Part shown: piece after piece, positions 52,268 through 60,956 of the stretch
Numbering within the stretch: position 1 is the first letter of the stretch
Layout of the letters: each line of letters begins with the position of its first letter
DNA from: Bacillota bacterium
GTDB taxonomy: Bacteria > Bacillota > Clostridia > Lachnospirales > Lachnospiraceae
Assembly (NCBI GenBank): GCA_023415055.1
Contig: JAEZLZ010000090.1
Span: 1 to 64,000, forward strand
Direction of reading: 5' to 3'
Length of the DNA stretch: 64,000 nt
The notes under the pieces: generated by a model
Database searches by the model: none
Seen by the model: the letters and a program-made list of their open reading frames with translations, nothing else
What the model was told of the DNA's origin: nothing
Made by a program: the position numbers and the translations under genes

Positions 52268-52480
52268 TCAGTGAAATGATTCCCCGGAATGAAGATTACG
52301 AACCACCTCAGTTACGCGGCTTTTCGCCTCGTCCCCAGTCGTAGAACCTTCTATATAATCAACTAACTGCTTTTTGCTTTGATCCGATAAATTCACAAAG
52401 TTCTTCATTGCATCCATATCCAGTGCCAGTCTCATTCCAAGGCCAACGGGAAGCTGATGCTCATTATCAATCAGACTCAT
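52268..52480 (-). CDS. Small conserved-looking protein, unknown function
   Basis: A 70-residue protein. The ATG at 52480 is preceded by AAAGGAG; a frame extending to 52528 would place this RBS inside the gene. It reads MSLIDNEHQLPVGLGMRLAL and continues as two or three predicted amphipathic helices, with no signal peptide or cysteine. The LPVGLGM...M.NF..LS...K..L pattern looks like a small protein family seen in Lachnospiraceae, but I cannot name it. Monocistronic. Confidence 0.65.
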   Translation of the reverse strand: MSLIDNEHQLPVGLGMRLALDMDAMKNFVNLSDQSKKQLVDYIEGSTTGDEAKSRVTEVVRNLHSGESFH

Positions 52481-52610
52481 CGCTTTACTCCTTTCTGCTT
52501 TGAAAGCATTTCTCATAAATTGATTCAAGCTTAGTATCTGATGATTATTCTATTTTATGTGTCAATATCTTACCTCATTCTTCAAAAATCGTTATGATAT
52601 GATAAAAATG

Positions 52611-53738
52611 TTAAATAGTTCTATTCAGATCATCCTCACCTGATTCCTCAGAACCAAAATCAGATTCCTTGAATTTTAATAAAAAGGTAAGAATGAGACT
52701 GATGAAAAAAGCAGCGATCATCGATAGAAAAAAGGTCCAAAATCCATCACCAAAATATACCACCAAAGACACCATGGAGGGGTAGGCAAAAGCTAGAGCC
52801 CTTGCATTCGAGGTTCCTACTACTGCTCCACCGATGGCTCCTGCAATACACGCAGCAATCATCGGCCGTTTCAGAGGAATAGTGATACCGTAAAGAACCG
52901 GTTCCGTTACACCAAGAATTGCAGTGATAGAGCTGGAAAAAGCTACTGTCTTATGTTTTTTATTCTTTGTCATAAGGCTGACAGCCATAGCTGCTCCAGC
53001 CTGACCCATTACGGCAGGTCCGCAAAGAGGAAGAAAGGAATCTACTCCAAGGGTATTGATATGTTCTATGATGACAGGGACCATTCCCCAATGAAAACCG
53101 AAGACCACCATCGGCTGCCAAATCAGACCGAAGATTGCCCCAGCCACTATTGGGCTGAATTGATAGAGTGCTGAGTAAGCAGAAGATAAACCGTTGCCAA
53201 CCAAAGCTCCCAAGGGTCCGAATACCAGAAAAGTAATTGGTGCTACAATGATCACTGATAGCATCGGTTTTAAAAACCCTTTTATGCTGCCATGGATGTA
53301 ACGTTCTAACGGTATTTCAACAAAGTGCAGGATACCGACTGCTAATATAATCGGGATCACACTGGAGGGGTAACTTACAGGATGAACTGTAATTCCAAAG
53401 AAGTCAAGGCTCTGTCCCTGTGAAAACACATTTGTTATATCCGGATAGACTAAGGTCGCCGCCACTAACATCGAGGTAACCGTATCCGCCTTCAGTTTCT
53501 GTGAAGCAGTGTACGCCAGAAAAATCGGTAGAAAATGAAAGAAGCCGTCTGCGATTGCAAATAAAATCCGGTATGCTCCCGTTGTCTCATTGAGCAGTCC
53601 CATATTGACGAACAGCAGTAATACTCCCTTAAGTAGAGCCGCCGCCATCAATACATTAATGATTGGTAGAAATATACCGGAGATCGTGTCAATCATCCGA
53701 TTGAACACGCTCTCCCTGCTATTTTTTGTTGTATGCAC
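52611..53738 (-). CDS. Stand-alone PTS EIIC permease (glucose/sucrose/beta-glucoside superfamily)
   Basis: A 375-residue membrane protein with about ten hydrophobic segments. The EIIC landmarks FGFHWGMVPVIIEH and AILGVTEPVLYGITIPLKRP place it in the sucrose/beta-glucoside EIIC group. EIIB and EIIA domains are absent, both fused and adjacent, so it must borrow them or act differently. The start is GTG at 53738, 5 nt after GGGAGG, 18 bp downstream of pepF, so the two are probably co-transcribed. The charged C-terminal tail (EESGEDDLNRTI) replaces the usual linker to EIIB/A. Confidence 0.88.
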   Translation of the reverse strand: MHTTKNSRESVFNRMIDTISGIFLPIINVLMAAALLKGVLLLFVNMGLLNETTGAYRILFAIADGFFHFLPIFLAYTASQKLKADTVTSMLVAATLVYPDITNVFSQGQSLDFFGITVHPVSYPSSVIPIILAVGILHFVEIPLERYIHGSIKGFLKPMLSVIIVAPITFLVFGPLGALVGNGLSSAYSALYQFSPIVAGAIFGLIWQPMVVFGFHWGMVPVIIEHINTLGVDSFLPLCGPAVMGQAGAAMAVSLMTKNKKHKTVAFSSSITAILGVTEPVLYGITIPLKRPMIAACIAGAIGGAVVGTSNARALAFAYPSMVSLVVYFGDGFWTFFLSMIAAFFISLILTFLLKFKESDFGSEESGEDDLNRTI

Positions 53739-53756
53739 TTAATCCTCCCTTAAGAC

Positions 53757-55511
53757 CTATATCATGCTGACGAACTGATCAATCAGCTCTTCTATCGTTC
53801 TTAAGCTGGTTCTCCAGAACTGCGGATTCTCTAAATCTATCTCTGCCTGCTTCGCAGCATCCTCAACGCTCATAACCGTGGTCGCATTCAGCAATGCACG
53901 GTACTTCGGTACGAAAGCTTCACCCTCCGTCTTATATTTCTCATATAGGCCACGGGCAAACAGACCGCCAAAGGCATAAGGAAAGTTATAGAAGCTAAGG
54001 TTTTCTGAATAATAGTGCCCCTTCAATACCCACATATACGGATGAAGATAATCATGATCCAGTCCGTCACCATATGCCGTCTTCTGCGCACTGAGCATGA
54101 TCTCCTTCAGTTCATCTGCAAATAAGAAGCCTGTCTTGCAGCGTTCAAACACCTCATTCTCAAACAGGTATCTGGAGTAGATATCACAGATAATCTGGGT
54201 AACGTCCTGCAGCTGGCTTTCGATCAGAGCAAGCTTCTCTCTTCCTTCTGCATCTTTGATTGCCGCTTCCATAATAATTGCTTCATTAAAGGTTGAGGCT
54301 GTCTCTGCAACCGGCATGCTGTAATCAACATTCAGCGGTAGATGCTCCTGAATATTTAATCCGTGATATGCATGGCCAAGCTCGTGCGCCAGGGTAACTA
54401 CATCACTTAATGAACCGGTAAAGTTCGTTAATATTCTGCTCTGTTTCACAAAGGGCATGTTTTCACAGAAAGCACCGCCGACCTTACCCTTGCGGGGATA
54501 AAAATCGATCCATTCATTATCAAAGGCTTCTTCCACCATATCTGCCAAATCACCGGCAAAGCCTTTAAAATGTTTTATCAGATAATCTTTTGCTTCTTCC
54601 GTGGTAAAAGTGGTTGTGGTCTCTCCGATCGGTGCAAACAAGTCGTACCAGGGCAGTCCGTTCTCATGACCTAAAAGCTTTGCCTTCGCTTTCAGATATT
54701 TATGGAACGATGGTAATGCCTCCCTAATCGCTTCCAGCATTGCCTCCAGTGTCTCTCTCTTCATCTTAGCCTGATTCAGAGTTAAATCAAGAGCGGAGGT
54801 ATAGCCTCTCATCTCACAGATGGTATTCACCTGAGTCTTGATATTATTCAAGGAGAAGCTGACAGCATCCTTAATTTTCTCTAAGGACTTTAGTTCCGCT
54901 GCAAATGCATCCTTACGTACCTCGACATCCTCACTGTGCGCTTTGTTGCGTACCTCAGGGAAGGTAATAATGTTATCCCGGTATTCCACCTCAAGTGTGG
55001 AGGTTAGGAAGCTTTGCATACTACTCCAGGCAGAGCCTGCTGAAATATTCAGCTTTGCGATCACCTCTTCCACATCGTCACTGAGTAAGTGCTTCGCTTC
55101 CTTTTTCATCTCATTCAACAGATACTCGTATTCCTTCAGCTTCGGATATTTTTGCTGATAGGTGTCCATATTCTCAACCTTAGCGATGAATTTATTGATA
55201 ACTGCCATAGGCTTTGAGGATAAACTAAGCTGCTTTTCTAGTGCATTCATCTCGTTGACTGTCTCGCCGTCCGAGGTGTTCGTGGATTGTCTTAAAGCAA
55301 CATAATAGCCGAGCCTCGTTCTTAATAGCTGGAACTGCTCCAGGTAATCTACCGCCTTAAGTAAAGCCTCTTCCTCATTTTTACTGTCCGCTAATCTGTC
55401 GCTGAACGCAGCTATCTCCTCAGTGATTGTCTGCAATCTTGTCTTATCAGCTTTGTACTGTTCATCCTGAAAGCCGTGATATAATATGTCGAGTGACCAT
55501 TCCTTATTCAT
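53757..55511 (-). CDS. pepF: Oligoendopeptidase F (M3 family)
   Basis: A 584-residue cytoplasmic zinc metallopeptidase that cleaves short peptides. The zinc motif HELGH (H376, E377, H380) lies in VVTLAHELGHAYHGLN, with the downstream METAS-like PVAETASTFNEAIIMEA. Length is typical. No signal peptide. It is followed 18 bp later by the orphan EIIC gene; no functional link is known. Confidence 0.94.
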   Translation of the reverse strand: MNKEWSLDILYHGFQDEQYKADKTRLQTITEEIAAFSDRLADSKNEEEALLKAVDYLEQFQLLRTRLGYYVALRQSTNTSDGETVNEMNALEKQLSLSSKPMAVINKFIAKVENMDTYQQKYPKLKEYEYLLNEMKKEAKHLLSDDVEEVIAKLNISAGSAWSSMQSFLTSTLEVEYRDNIITFPEVRNKAHSEDVEVRKDAFAAELKSLEKIKDAVSFSLNNIKTQVNTICEMRGYTSALDLTLNQAKMKRETLEAMLEAIREALPSFHKYLKAKAKLLGHENGLPWYDLFAPIGETTTTFTTEEAKDYLIKHFKGFAGDLADMVEEAFDNEWIDFYPRKGKVGGAFCENMPFVKQSRILTNFTGSLSDVVTLAHELGHAYHGLNIQEHLPLNVDYSMPVAETASTFNEAIIMEAAIKDAEGREKLALIESQLQDVTQIICDIYSRYLFENEVFERCKTGFLFADELKEIMLSAQKTAYGDGLDHDYLHPYMWVLKGHYYSENLSFYNFPYAFGGLFARGLYEKYKTEGEAFVPKYRALLNATTVMSVEDAAKQAEIDLENPQFWRTSLRTIEELIDQFVSMI

Positions 55512-55597
55512 AATAATATTTCCTTTCTGAATCCTCTTTATGATTTTATCTTTATTGTATTATTATTCTTTCTTTTCTATTCGGTAAGCCTGCCGTT

Positions 55598-56110
55598 CTA
55601 TCGGTATTGCTTCTCCATAGTAAGCAGCCGTGCTTTGATATCCAGACCGCCTGCATAACCCACCAGACTGCCGTTTGCGCCAATCACCCGATGGCAGGGT
55701 ACAATACACATAATTGGATTATGATGGTTCGCCATGCCTACTGCTCGGCTGGCATTACTGTTTCCCACTGCCTCTGCGATTTGTCGATAACTTCGTGTCT
55801 CCCCATAAGGAATCGCTTGAAGTGCCTCCCATACTTTCTTTTGAAATTCAGTTCCCTTCGGATTCAGCTTCAAAGAGAATTCTTTCCGCTTTCCGTCAAA
55901 GTACTGTTCCAGCTGGACTGCTGCCTCCCGGATCAATGGTGTTTCCTTAAAGTCATAACACTTCGCTTTCAAAAACTCTCTATCCTTCGTCGTAAGATCC
56001 ACGGCCTCCGATTCTGTATCATGAAGTAATGTTACCTCTGATATGCCGAGACCATCTTCCGCAATAAACATTCTTCCAATCTTAGTCTGATAAAAAAAGC
56101 CGTTCATCAT
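55598..56110 (-). CDS. ogt: Methylated-DNA-protein-cysteine methyltransferase
   Basis: A 170-residue suicide DNA-repair protein that removes alkyl groups from O6-alkylguanine. The active-site PCHRVIGANGSLVGYAGG is intact, preceded by the helix-turn-helix region YGETRSYRQIAEAVGNSNASRAVG. The N-terminal ribonuclease-H-like domain is present. Single gene; its start is 28 bp downstream of the preceding gene. Confidence 0.94.
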   Translation of the reverse strand: MMNGFFYQTKIGRMFIAEDGLGISEVTLLHDTESEAVDLTTKDREFLKAKCYDFKETPLIREAAVQLEQYFDGKRKEFSLKLNPKGTEFQKKVWEALQAIPYGETRSYRQIAEAVGNSNASRAVGMANHHNPIMCIVPCHRVIGANGSLVGYAGGLDIKARLLTMEKQYR

Positions 56111-56138
56111 CGTCTCTTCTCCTCTCCCGTAATCGTCT

Positions 56139-56774
56139 TTATGCTCTCAAAACTCTGCCCACAACACTCCGGACATGATACACTGTATCATAACAGATAC
56201 CGGTAGCCCTGCGTCTTCGAAAGTACTCATCTTCATTTTGCTGCTCCTGCTCCCAGTCTGCTATACCCCGGAAGCTTCCTGTATATATGATATGTTCTTC
56301 CAGTCTTCGTTCCAACTCGCGGATCGCATTCATATTCGGATAACCAAGAAGATATGTCGCGAATTCCAGACAGGTATACATATTTTTCACAGCCAGACGC
56401 TTTCCCAACAAGGAGAGTAGAGCATTGATCGTATTATAGATCATAATCTCCCGATTCGACTGAAAGTACTCTATCTCCCTTCGGATACGATCATATTCTG
56501 CCAGCTTTACCGGGACCTCACAGATTTTCACAAGTACGTCCTGATCTTTGTAGAGATAACGTCCCGGTCTCTCCGTCACAAAACCTCCCCGAATCGGAGA
56601 ATTTATATAGTATCTTGCAAAGGAGTACATTGCACTCAGATTCCGATCCAAGGAAACCGTGATATGACTGTATCTGTTACGTGTAAACAGACGGATTCCC
56701 TTCCCCATAATCGTATTCGTCGAGATAAATACAACATAAATATATTTTGTAGCTTCTGCTTGCACCGGTACCAT
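56139..56774 (-). CDS. Permuted papain-like (YiiX/NlpC-P60-like) hydrolase
   Basis: From the ATG at 56774 (GAGGGTGAG upstream) the product has 211 residues; an extension to 56885 is unlikely. An early FISTNTIMGKGIRLFTRNRYSHITVSLD resembles the His-bearing strand of permuted NlpC/P60 proteins, and MYTCLEFATYLLG later supplies the candidate catalytic cysteine. There is no signal peptide, so it would act inside the cell. The substrate is unknown and the assignment rests on the His/Cys order alone. Confidence 0.6.
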   Translation of the reverse strand: MVPVQAEATKYIYVVFISTNTIMGKGIRLFTRNRYSHITVSLDRNLSAMYSFARYYINSPIRGGFVTERPGRYLYKDQDVLVKICEVPVKLAEYDRIRREIEYFQSNREIMIYNTINALLSLLGKRLAVKNMYTCLEFATYLLGYPNMNAIRELERRLEEHIIYTGSFRGIADWEQEQQNEDEYFRRRRATGICYDTVYHVRSVVGRVLRA

Positions 56775-56914
56775 AATCTCACCCTCTTCCAAACAGCTTA
56801 ATCTTTCGGCGTGAATCCATCCGCCATTCTGACGCAGCTTCACATCCGCAAAGACAATTATAGCACAGGAGTATGGAATAAGCAAAACCGAACTGCAAGC
56901 AATGAATGGGTAAA

Positions 56915-56956
56915 ACGATAGAAAGCACGATTCGCGAACTTTCTATTGTCATGAAT
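56915..56956 (+). repeat. Dispersed hairpin repeat, copy 8
   Basis: ACGATAGAAAG / CTTTCTATTGT stem with one G-U (56915-56925 with 56939-56949), inner CACGATTCGCGAA, 3' flank CATGAAT. Nearly identical to the copies at 178 and 10791. Confidence 0.8.
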
Positions 56957-56961
56957 TAGAA

Positions 56962-57001
56962 CGGTGCTGCTGATGAAAAGATAATTTCATCAGCAGCACC
57001 G
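56962..57001. terminator. Stem-loop downstream of the nitroreductase gene
   Basis: A perfect 17-bp stem CGGTGCTGCTGATGAAA / TTTCATCAGCAGCACCG with a 6-nt loop. T runs are weak on both strands. Confidence 0.65.
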
Positions 57002-57055
57002 CGAAAAAGATTTATATAAACCACAGGCAGTTTTGCCCATGAATTATTATCATCT

Positions 57056-57655
57056 TTATTCAAATACCTTAACTCTTGTATCGATTGGAGAGAATTCCTT
57101 TGCACCGGGATCCGCTAAAGGATTACCAAACGGCATTTGAGCTAACAGCTTCCAACTATCCGGCAGCTCCCAAGTTCTTCGAACCTCCTCATCAATCAGA
57201 GGATTATAATGCTGCAGGGAAGCTCCTAAACCAAGCTCCTCCAGTGCTGTCCATACTGTAAACTGAAGCATACCGTTCGATTGTAAAGACCAGACAGGGA
57301 AATTGTCTTTATATAGGGAGAAAGCCTCCTGAAGACCCTGTACTACGGACTGATCTTCAAAGTAGAGAATAGTACCGAAGCCATTTTTGAAGGAGTTTAC
57401 TTTCTCGTCAGTAGATGCAAATGCTTCTGCAGGAACGATCTTTCTCAAGGTTTCACGAACGATCTCCCACAATTTATCATGATTGTCTCCGAATAATACT
57501 ACCGCTCTGGCACTTTGTGAATTGAATGCAGAGGGAACATACTTCACTGAATGTTCTACTACCTCCTTAATCTCCTCCTTTGATACCTTGCTGTCCTTTC
57601 CTATTGCATAATATGTTCTGCGGCTTTCTACCGCCTGATTAAAAGTTTTGCTCAT
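57056..57655 (-). CDS. Nitroreductase family protein
   Basis: A 199-residue FMN-dependent nitroreductase-fold protein. The N-terminal ESRRTYYAIG, KYVPSAFNSQSARAVVLFG and the C-terminal LLAQMPFGNP match the HBN1/Frm2-like branch. Such enzymes act in redox or lipid-signalling stress responses in the cytoplasm. It is divergent from an OhrR-like MarR gene 265 bp away, and the promoter region between carries matching AATTGTAA half-sites at both promoters, so it is probably a target of that regulator. Confidence 0.9.
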   Translation of the reverse strand: MSKTFNQAVESRRTYYAIGKDSKVSKEEIKEVVEHSVKYVPSAFNSQSARAVVLFGDNHDKLWEIVRETLRKIVPAEAFASTDEKVNSFKNGFGTILYFEDQSVVQGLQEAFSLYKDNFPVWSLQSNGMLQFTVWTALEELGLGASLQHYNPLIDEEVRRTWELPDSWKLLAQMPFGNPLADPGAKEFSPIDTRVKVFE

Positions 57656-57760
57656 ATTTCGTATCTGCCCTTCCTGATAAAATACAATTTAGACTACTTA
57701 TCATATTCAATATATTTTTTTTTATGTAGGTTAGTGTTTAGATCACCTTATATTTATTGT

Positions 57761-57847
57761 TTACAATTTAATTTAATACTATTTTATTGTATTTGTCAAT
57801 AGTTTTATTTGACTTTTTTTAAAAAATTGTATAAAATCTAATTGTAA
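57761..57847. promoter_or_regulatory. Divergent promoters with AATTGTAA operator half-sites
   Basis: Minus strand: TTGACA (57799-57794), 17 bp, TTAAAT (57776-57771), then TAAATTGTAA (57770-57761). Plus strand: TTGACT (57809-57814), 15 bp (or TTTGAC with 16), TATAAA (57830-57835), then TAATTGTAA (57839-57847). Both half-sites lie just after their -10. The element resembles the TACAATT/AATTGTA operators of OhrR-type MarR repressors. Confidence 0.6.
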
Positions 57848-57920
57848 GCATAATTTATGAGAATTCTTTAATCTTTACTGCGCATAATAAAAATGAATGA
57901 TAGAAAGTGAGGCCAATATT

Positions 57921-58421
57921 ATGGATACATCCATCAATAATCACCCTAAAACAGGCGATCAGGACAAAGCCGGCTACGAGCTTCTGATGTTAGATAATCA
58001 GTTATGCTTTTCGCTATATGTATGTTCAAAGGAAATCATTAAGAAATATAAAAATCTTTTGGATCCCTTCGGCTTAACCTATACGGGGTATATCATCCTG
58101 ATGGCTTTATGGGAAAAGGATGATGTTACGGTAAAAGAGCTTGGAAAACGGCTTTATCTCGATTCCGGTACTTTGACACCAATGCTAAAAAAGCTGGAGA
58201 CTCTCAAATACATCAAGCGTATTCGGAGCTCCAGCGATGAACGTAATGTTTATATTCAATTAACTGATCAAGGCAGAGATCTCAAGATGAAGGCACTCGA
58301 TATCCCTAAGAGTATGATCTGTAATCTCGATCTGGATCCTAAGTATGCAGGTGTCCTGCTGGATTCTCTGCATAAAATGATGAAGCGGCTGGAAGAAACG
58401 GAAGATCCTTCGATTGACTAA
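57921..58421 (+). CDS. OhrR-like MarR family regulator
   Basis: A 166-residue winged-helix regulator. ATG at 57921 after GAGG; a longer frame starts at 57897 without an RBS. The N-terminal LLMLDNQLCFSLYVCSKEI has a cysteine (C29) where OhrR carries its peroxide-sensing cysteine, plus C35. The DNA-binding region contains VTVKELGKRLYLDSGTLTPMLKKLE and the wing RSSSDERNVYIQL. It probably senses organic hydroperoxides and represses itself and the divergent nitroreductase. No ohr gene is present in the window. Confidence 0.88.
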   Translation: MDTSINNHPKTGDQDKAGYELLMLDNQLCFSLYVCSKEIIKKYKNLLDPFGLTYTGYIILMALWEKDDVTVKELGKRLYLDSGTLTPMLKKLETLKYIKRIRSSSDERNVYIQLTDQGRDLKMKALDIPKSMICNLDLDPKYAGVLLDSLHKMMKRLEETEDPSID

Positions 58422-58454
58422 TATCGCTCGATAAAGATATCAGCCAATACATTT

Positions 58455-60908
58455 TTATTTCCTTTTTAGCAGTTCTTTTAACCCCATTAGGATATGCCCG
58501 TTCACCATCCGGATTACTCCCTCCACCATAGATTCGGTTACGATCCCGTCGCCGGAGGTTACCAGAGAATGAAGGGGCATCTCCTTAATCATGTTCGACA
58601 TCATACCTTCTTCTTCCTCGGATGTCTTTGTCACTTTCTTTGACATCCGGTCCGCTACTTTCAGTATGACTTTTCCTATTAAGGTATGCTCCAGATCCTC
58701 CAGTGTATTATTTTGATCATAGAGTCTTTGTGGTTTACTATCATGGAGCGGTAATTTCGTACCCAGAAGAGCTTCAAATTCTTGATCTGTAATGATAAAT
58801 TCTCCCTGAGGCAGTTGATAATAACCGGGAGCCTTCTCTATAAGATCCGGTTGAGGCTTACTCGGACTTTGAAGTAATATCTTCTGGCTCAGATGACATT
58901 CGGTTAAGGAGGCTCCTACGATGATCTCATATTCGCCGCTTTCCGCATACCAATCTTCGATTATTGTATTATAATAACCGAATTCTTCCGTATTAAGTGT
59001 AAGTGTCACCTTCCTGGTCTCACCCGGACCAATCTCCTCCTTAGTAAATGCTCTCAATTCCTTGATCGGTAAAAATACGGTATCGCTCTTATGGCCGACA
59101 AAGACAAATGCTGTCTCTCGTGCTGTGACCTGACCCGTATTGGTTACCGTGAAGGATACAGTAAGCTTCTCACCGTAGGAGCAGGAAGCCGAACTCAGCT
59201 TCAGATCGGAATAGAGAAAGCTCGTATAGGAAAGCCCATGACCAAAGGGAAATAAAACCTGCTTCCCTGCCTTCTCATAATAACGATATCCGATATAAAT
59301 ACTCTCCCGATATTCTACCGTATGCCTTCCTCCTGGAAAATAGTGATAGGCGGGTGTATCGGCAAGCTTCAAAGGCCAGGTCTCTGCCAATTTACCACAG
59401 GGTACAGCCTTGCCTAACAGCAGATTTGCTGTCGCTCTGCCCCCTCCTTCACCACTAAGATAAGTCAGTAATACCCCTCGCACCTTACTAAGCCATGGCA
59501 GTTCTATGGGTGCTCCTCCCTGCAATATAACAACCACATTGGGATTGCAGTCGGCTACTGCTTCGATCAGATGGTTGTGCGGCATCGGCATCGTAAGATT
59601 ATCACGATCAAAGCCCTCGGATTCATATCCTTCCGGCAGTCCTGCAAACAGATAGACGATATCCTTACCCTTAGCAGCCTCACATGCTTCTGCCAGCAGC
59701 CTCTCTTCCTGAGCTTTATTGTTTTGGCTCTCCCTGCCAAGATAGTAGCCTCTTGCGTATGTAAATATTAGCCCTGCTTCTATCAGCGCATCATACGTGT
59801 TATCCACCTTAATCGGATGAAGCTTCGAACTTCCGGCTCCCTGATACCTGGGTTGTTTGGCGAAGGCTCCAATGACGGCAGCATTTTGTCCTGCATGTCC
59901 CGGCAGGATTCCTCCCTCATTCTGAAGTAGTACTGCGGATTGCTCTGCTGCCCTTATCGCCAATTTATGGTGTTCTTCACTGTCATAGTGATAATCCTTT
60001 TGCTTCGCTGCGTTGGAGCTTAAAATCAGTTCGGCAACCCGACAAGCAACTTTATCAAGATCAGCTTCCTTCAGCTCCTGATTTTCTATCGCAGCAACTA
60101 TCTTTCTGTCATTAATTCCGAGGCTTGCGGGCATCTCCAGGTCCATCCCCGCTTTCACTCCCCGGACTCGGTCATTTACTGCTCCCCAATCCGATACTAC
60201 CAGACCCTCATAACCCCATTCCTCTCTTAGAATATGAGTTAGCAGTCTATGGTTTTCACTGCAATATTCGCCGTTCAGGCGATTATATGCACACATTACC
60301 GTTCTTGGTCTGCCCTTCTTCACCGCGATCTCAAAGGCCTTAAGATAAGTTTCCCGCAAAGCCCTCTCATCCACCACCGCATTGATGGTCATACGTCTTC
60401 TCTCTTGATTATTGACTGCGAAATGCTTCAGTGAAGTACCAATTCCCGTGCTTTGTACCCCTTCCATCATTCCGGCTGCCATCTCTCCGCTAACCAATGG
60501 ATCCTCACTGTAATATTCAAAATTGCGTCCGCATAAAGGACTTCGTTTTTGATTTGCACCTGGTCCAAGGATTACAGATACCTCCTCCTGCAAGCATTCC
60601 TCTCCGATTGCCCTGCCAACCTCCTTTGCGAGTGATATATCAAAACTACAGGCTATAGCACTGGCAGTTGGAAAGCAAACTGAGGGCAGACTGTCACCGA
60701 TCCCGAGATTATCTGCGTCTCCAATCTGTTTTCGCAGTCCATGTGGACCATCATCCACCATGATGGTTTCTAAGCCCAATCGGTTTATCGACTTTAGTGT
60801 CCAAAAATCCTGACCTGAGCATAAACCTGCTTTTTCCTGCAGCGTCATCTGGGTTACCAATTCTCTTGCTTTGTCTTTGATACGATTTCGTTCGTTATTT
60901 TCCTTCAT
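58455..60908 (-). CDS. Glycoside hydrolase family 3 beta-glucosidase
   Basis: An 817-residue cytoplasmic GH3 enzyme. ATG at 60908 has AGGAGG 12 nt upstream; the longer frame to 60947 lacks an RBS. Order: GH3 N-terminal barrel with nucleophile D240 (GLVVSDWGAV), GH3 C-terminal domain (AGSSKLHP), fibronectin-like domain near 620-690, then an extra helical tail of about 75 residues (743-817) beyond the usual end. It would cleave beta-linked glucosides imported by the upstream symporter. Last gene of a three-gene sugar operon, 48 bp after the GH13 gene. Confidence 0.9.
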   Translation of the reverse strand: MKENNERNRIKDKARELVTQMTLQEKAGLCSGQDFWTLKSINRLGLETIMVDDGPHGLRKQIGDADNLGIGDSLPSVCFPTASAIACSFDISLAKEVGRAIGEECLQEEVSVILGPGANQKRSPLCGRNFEYYSEDPLVSGEMAAGMMEGVQSTGIGTSLKHFAVNNQERRRMTINAVVDERALRETYLKAFEIAVKKGRPRTVMCAYNRLNGEYCSENHRLLTHILREEWGYEGLVVSDWGAVNDRVRGVKAGMDLEMPASLGINDRKIVAAIENQELKEADLDKVACRVAELILSSNAAKQKDYHYDSEEHHKLAIRAAEQSAVLLQNEGGILPGHAGQNAAVIGAFAKQPRYQGAGSSKLHPIKVDNTYDALIEAGLIFTYARGYYLGRESQNNKAQEERLLAEACEAAKGKDIVYLFAGLPEGYESEGFDRDNLTMPMPHNHLIEAVADCNPNVVVILQGGAPIELPWLSKVRGVLLTYLSGEGGGRATANLLLGKAVPCGKLAETWPLKLADTPAYHYFPGGRHTVEYRESIYIGYRYYEKAGKQVLFPFGHGLSYTSFLYSDLKLSSASCSYGEKLTVSFTVTNTGQVTARETAFVFVGHKSDTVFLPIKELRAFTKEEIGPGETRKVTLTLNTEEFGYYNTIIEDWYAESGEYEIIVGASLTECHLSQKILLQSPSKPQPDLIEKAPGYYQLPQGEFIITDQEFEALLGTKLPLHDSKPQRLYDQNNTLEDLEHTLIGKVILKVADRMSKKVTKTSEEEEGMMSNMIKEMPLHSLVTSGDGIVTESMVEGVIRMVNGHILMGLKELLKRK

Positions 60909-60956
60909 GACAGAAACAAACCTCCTCCGAGTAGTAATCCTTTCCATATTCCATGG

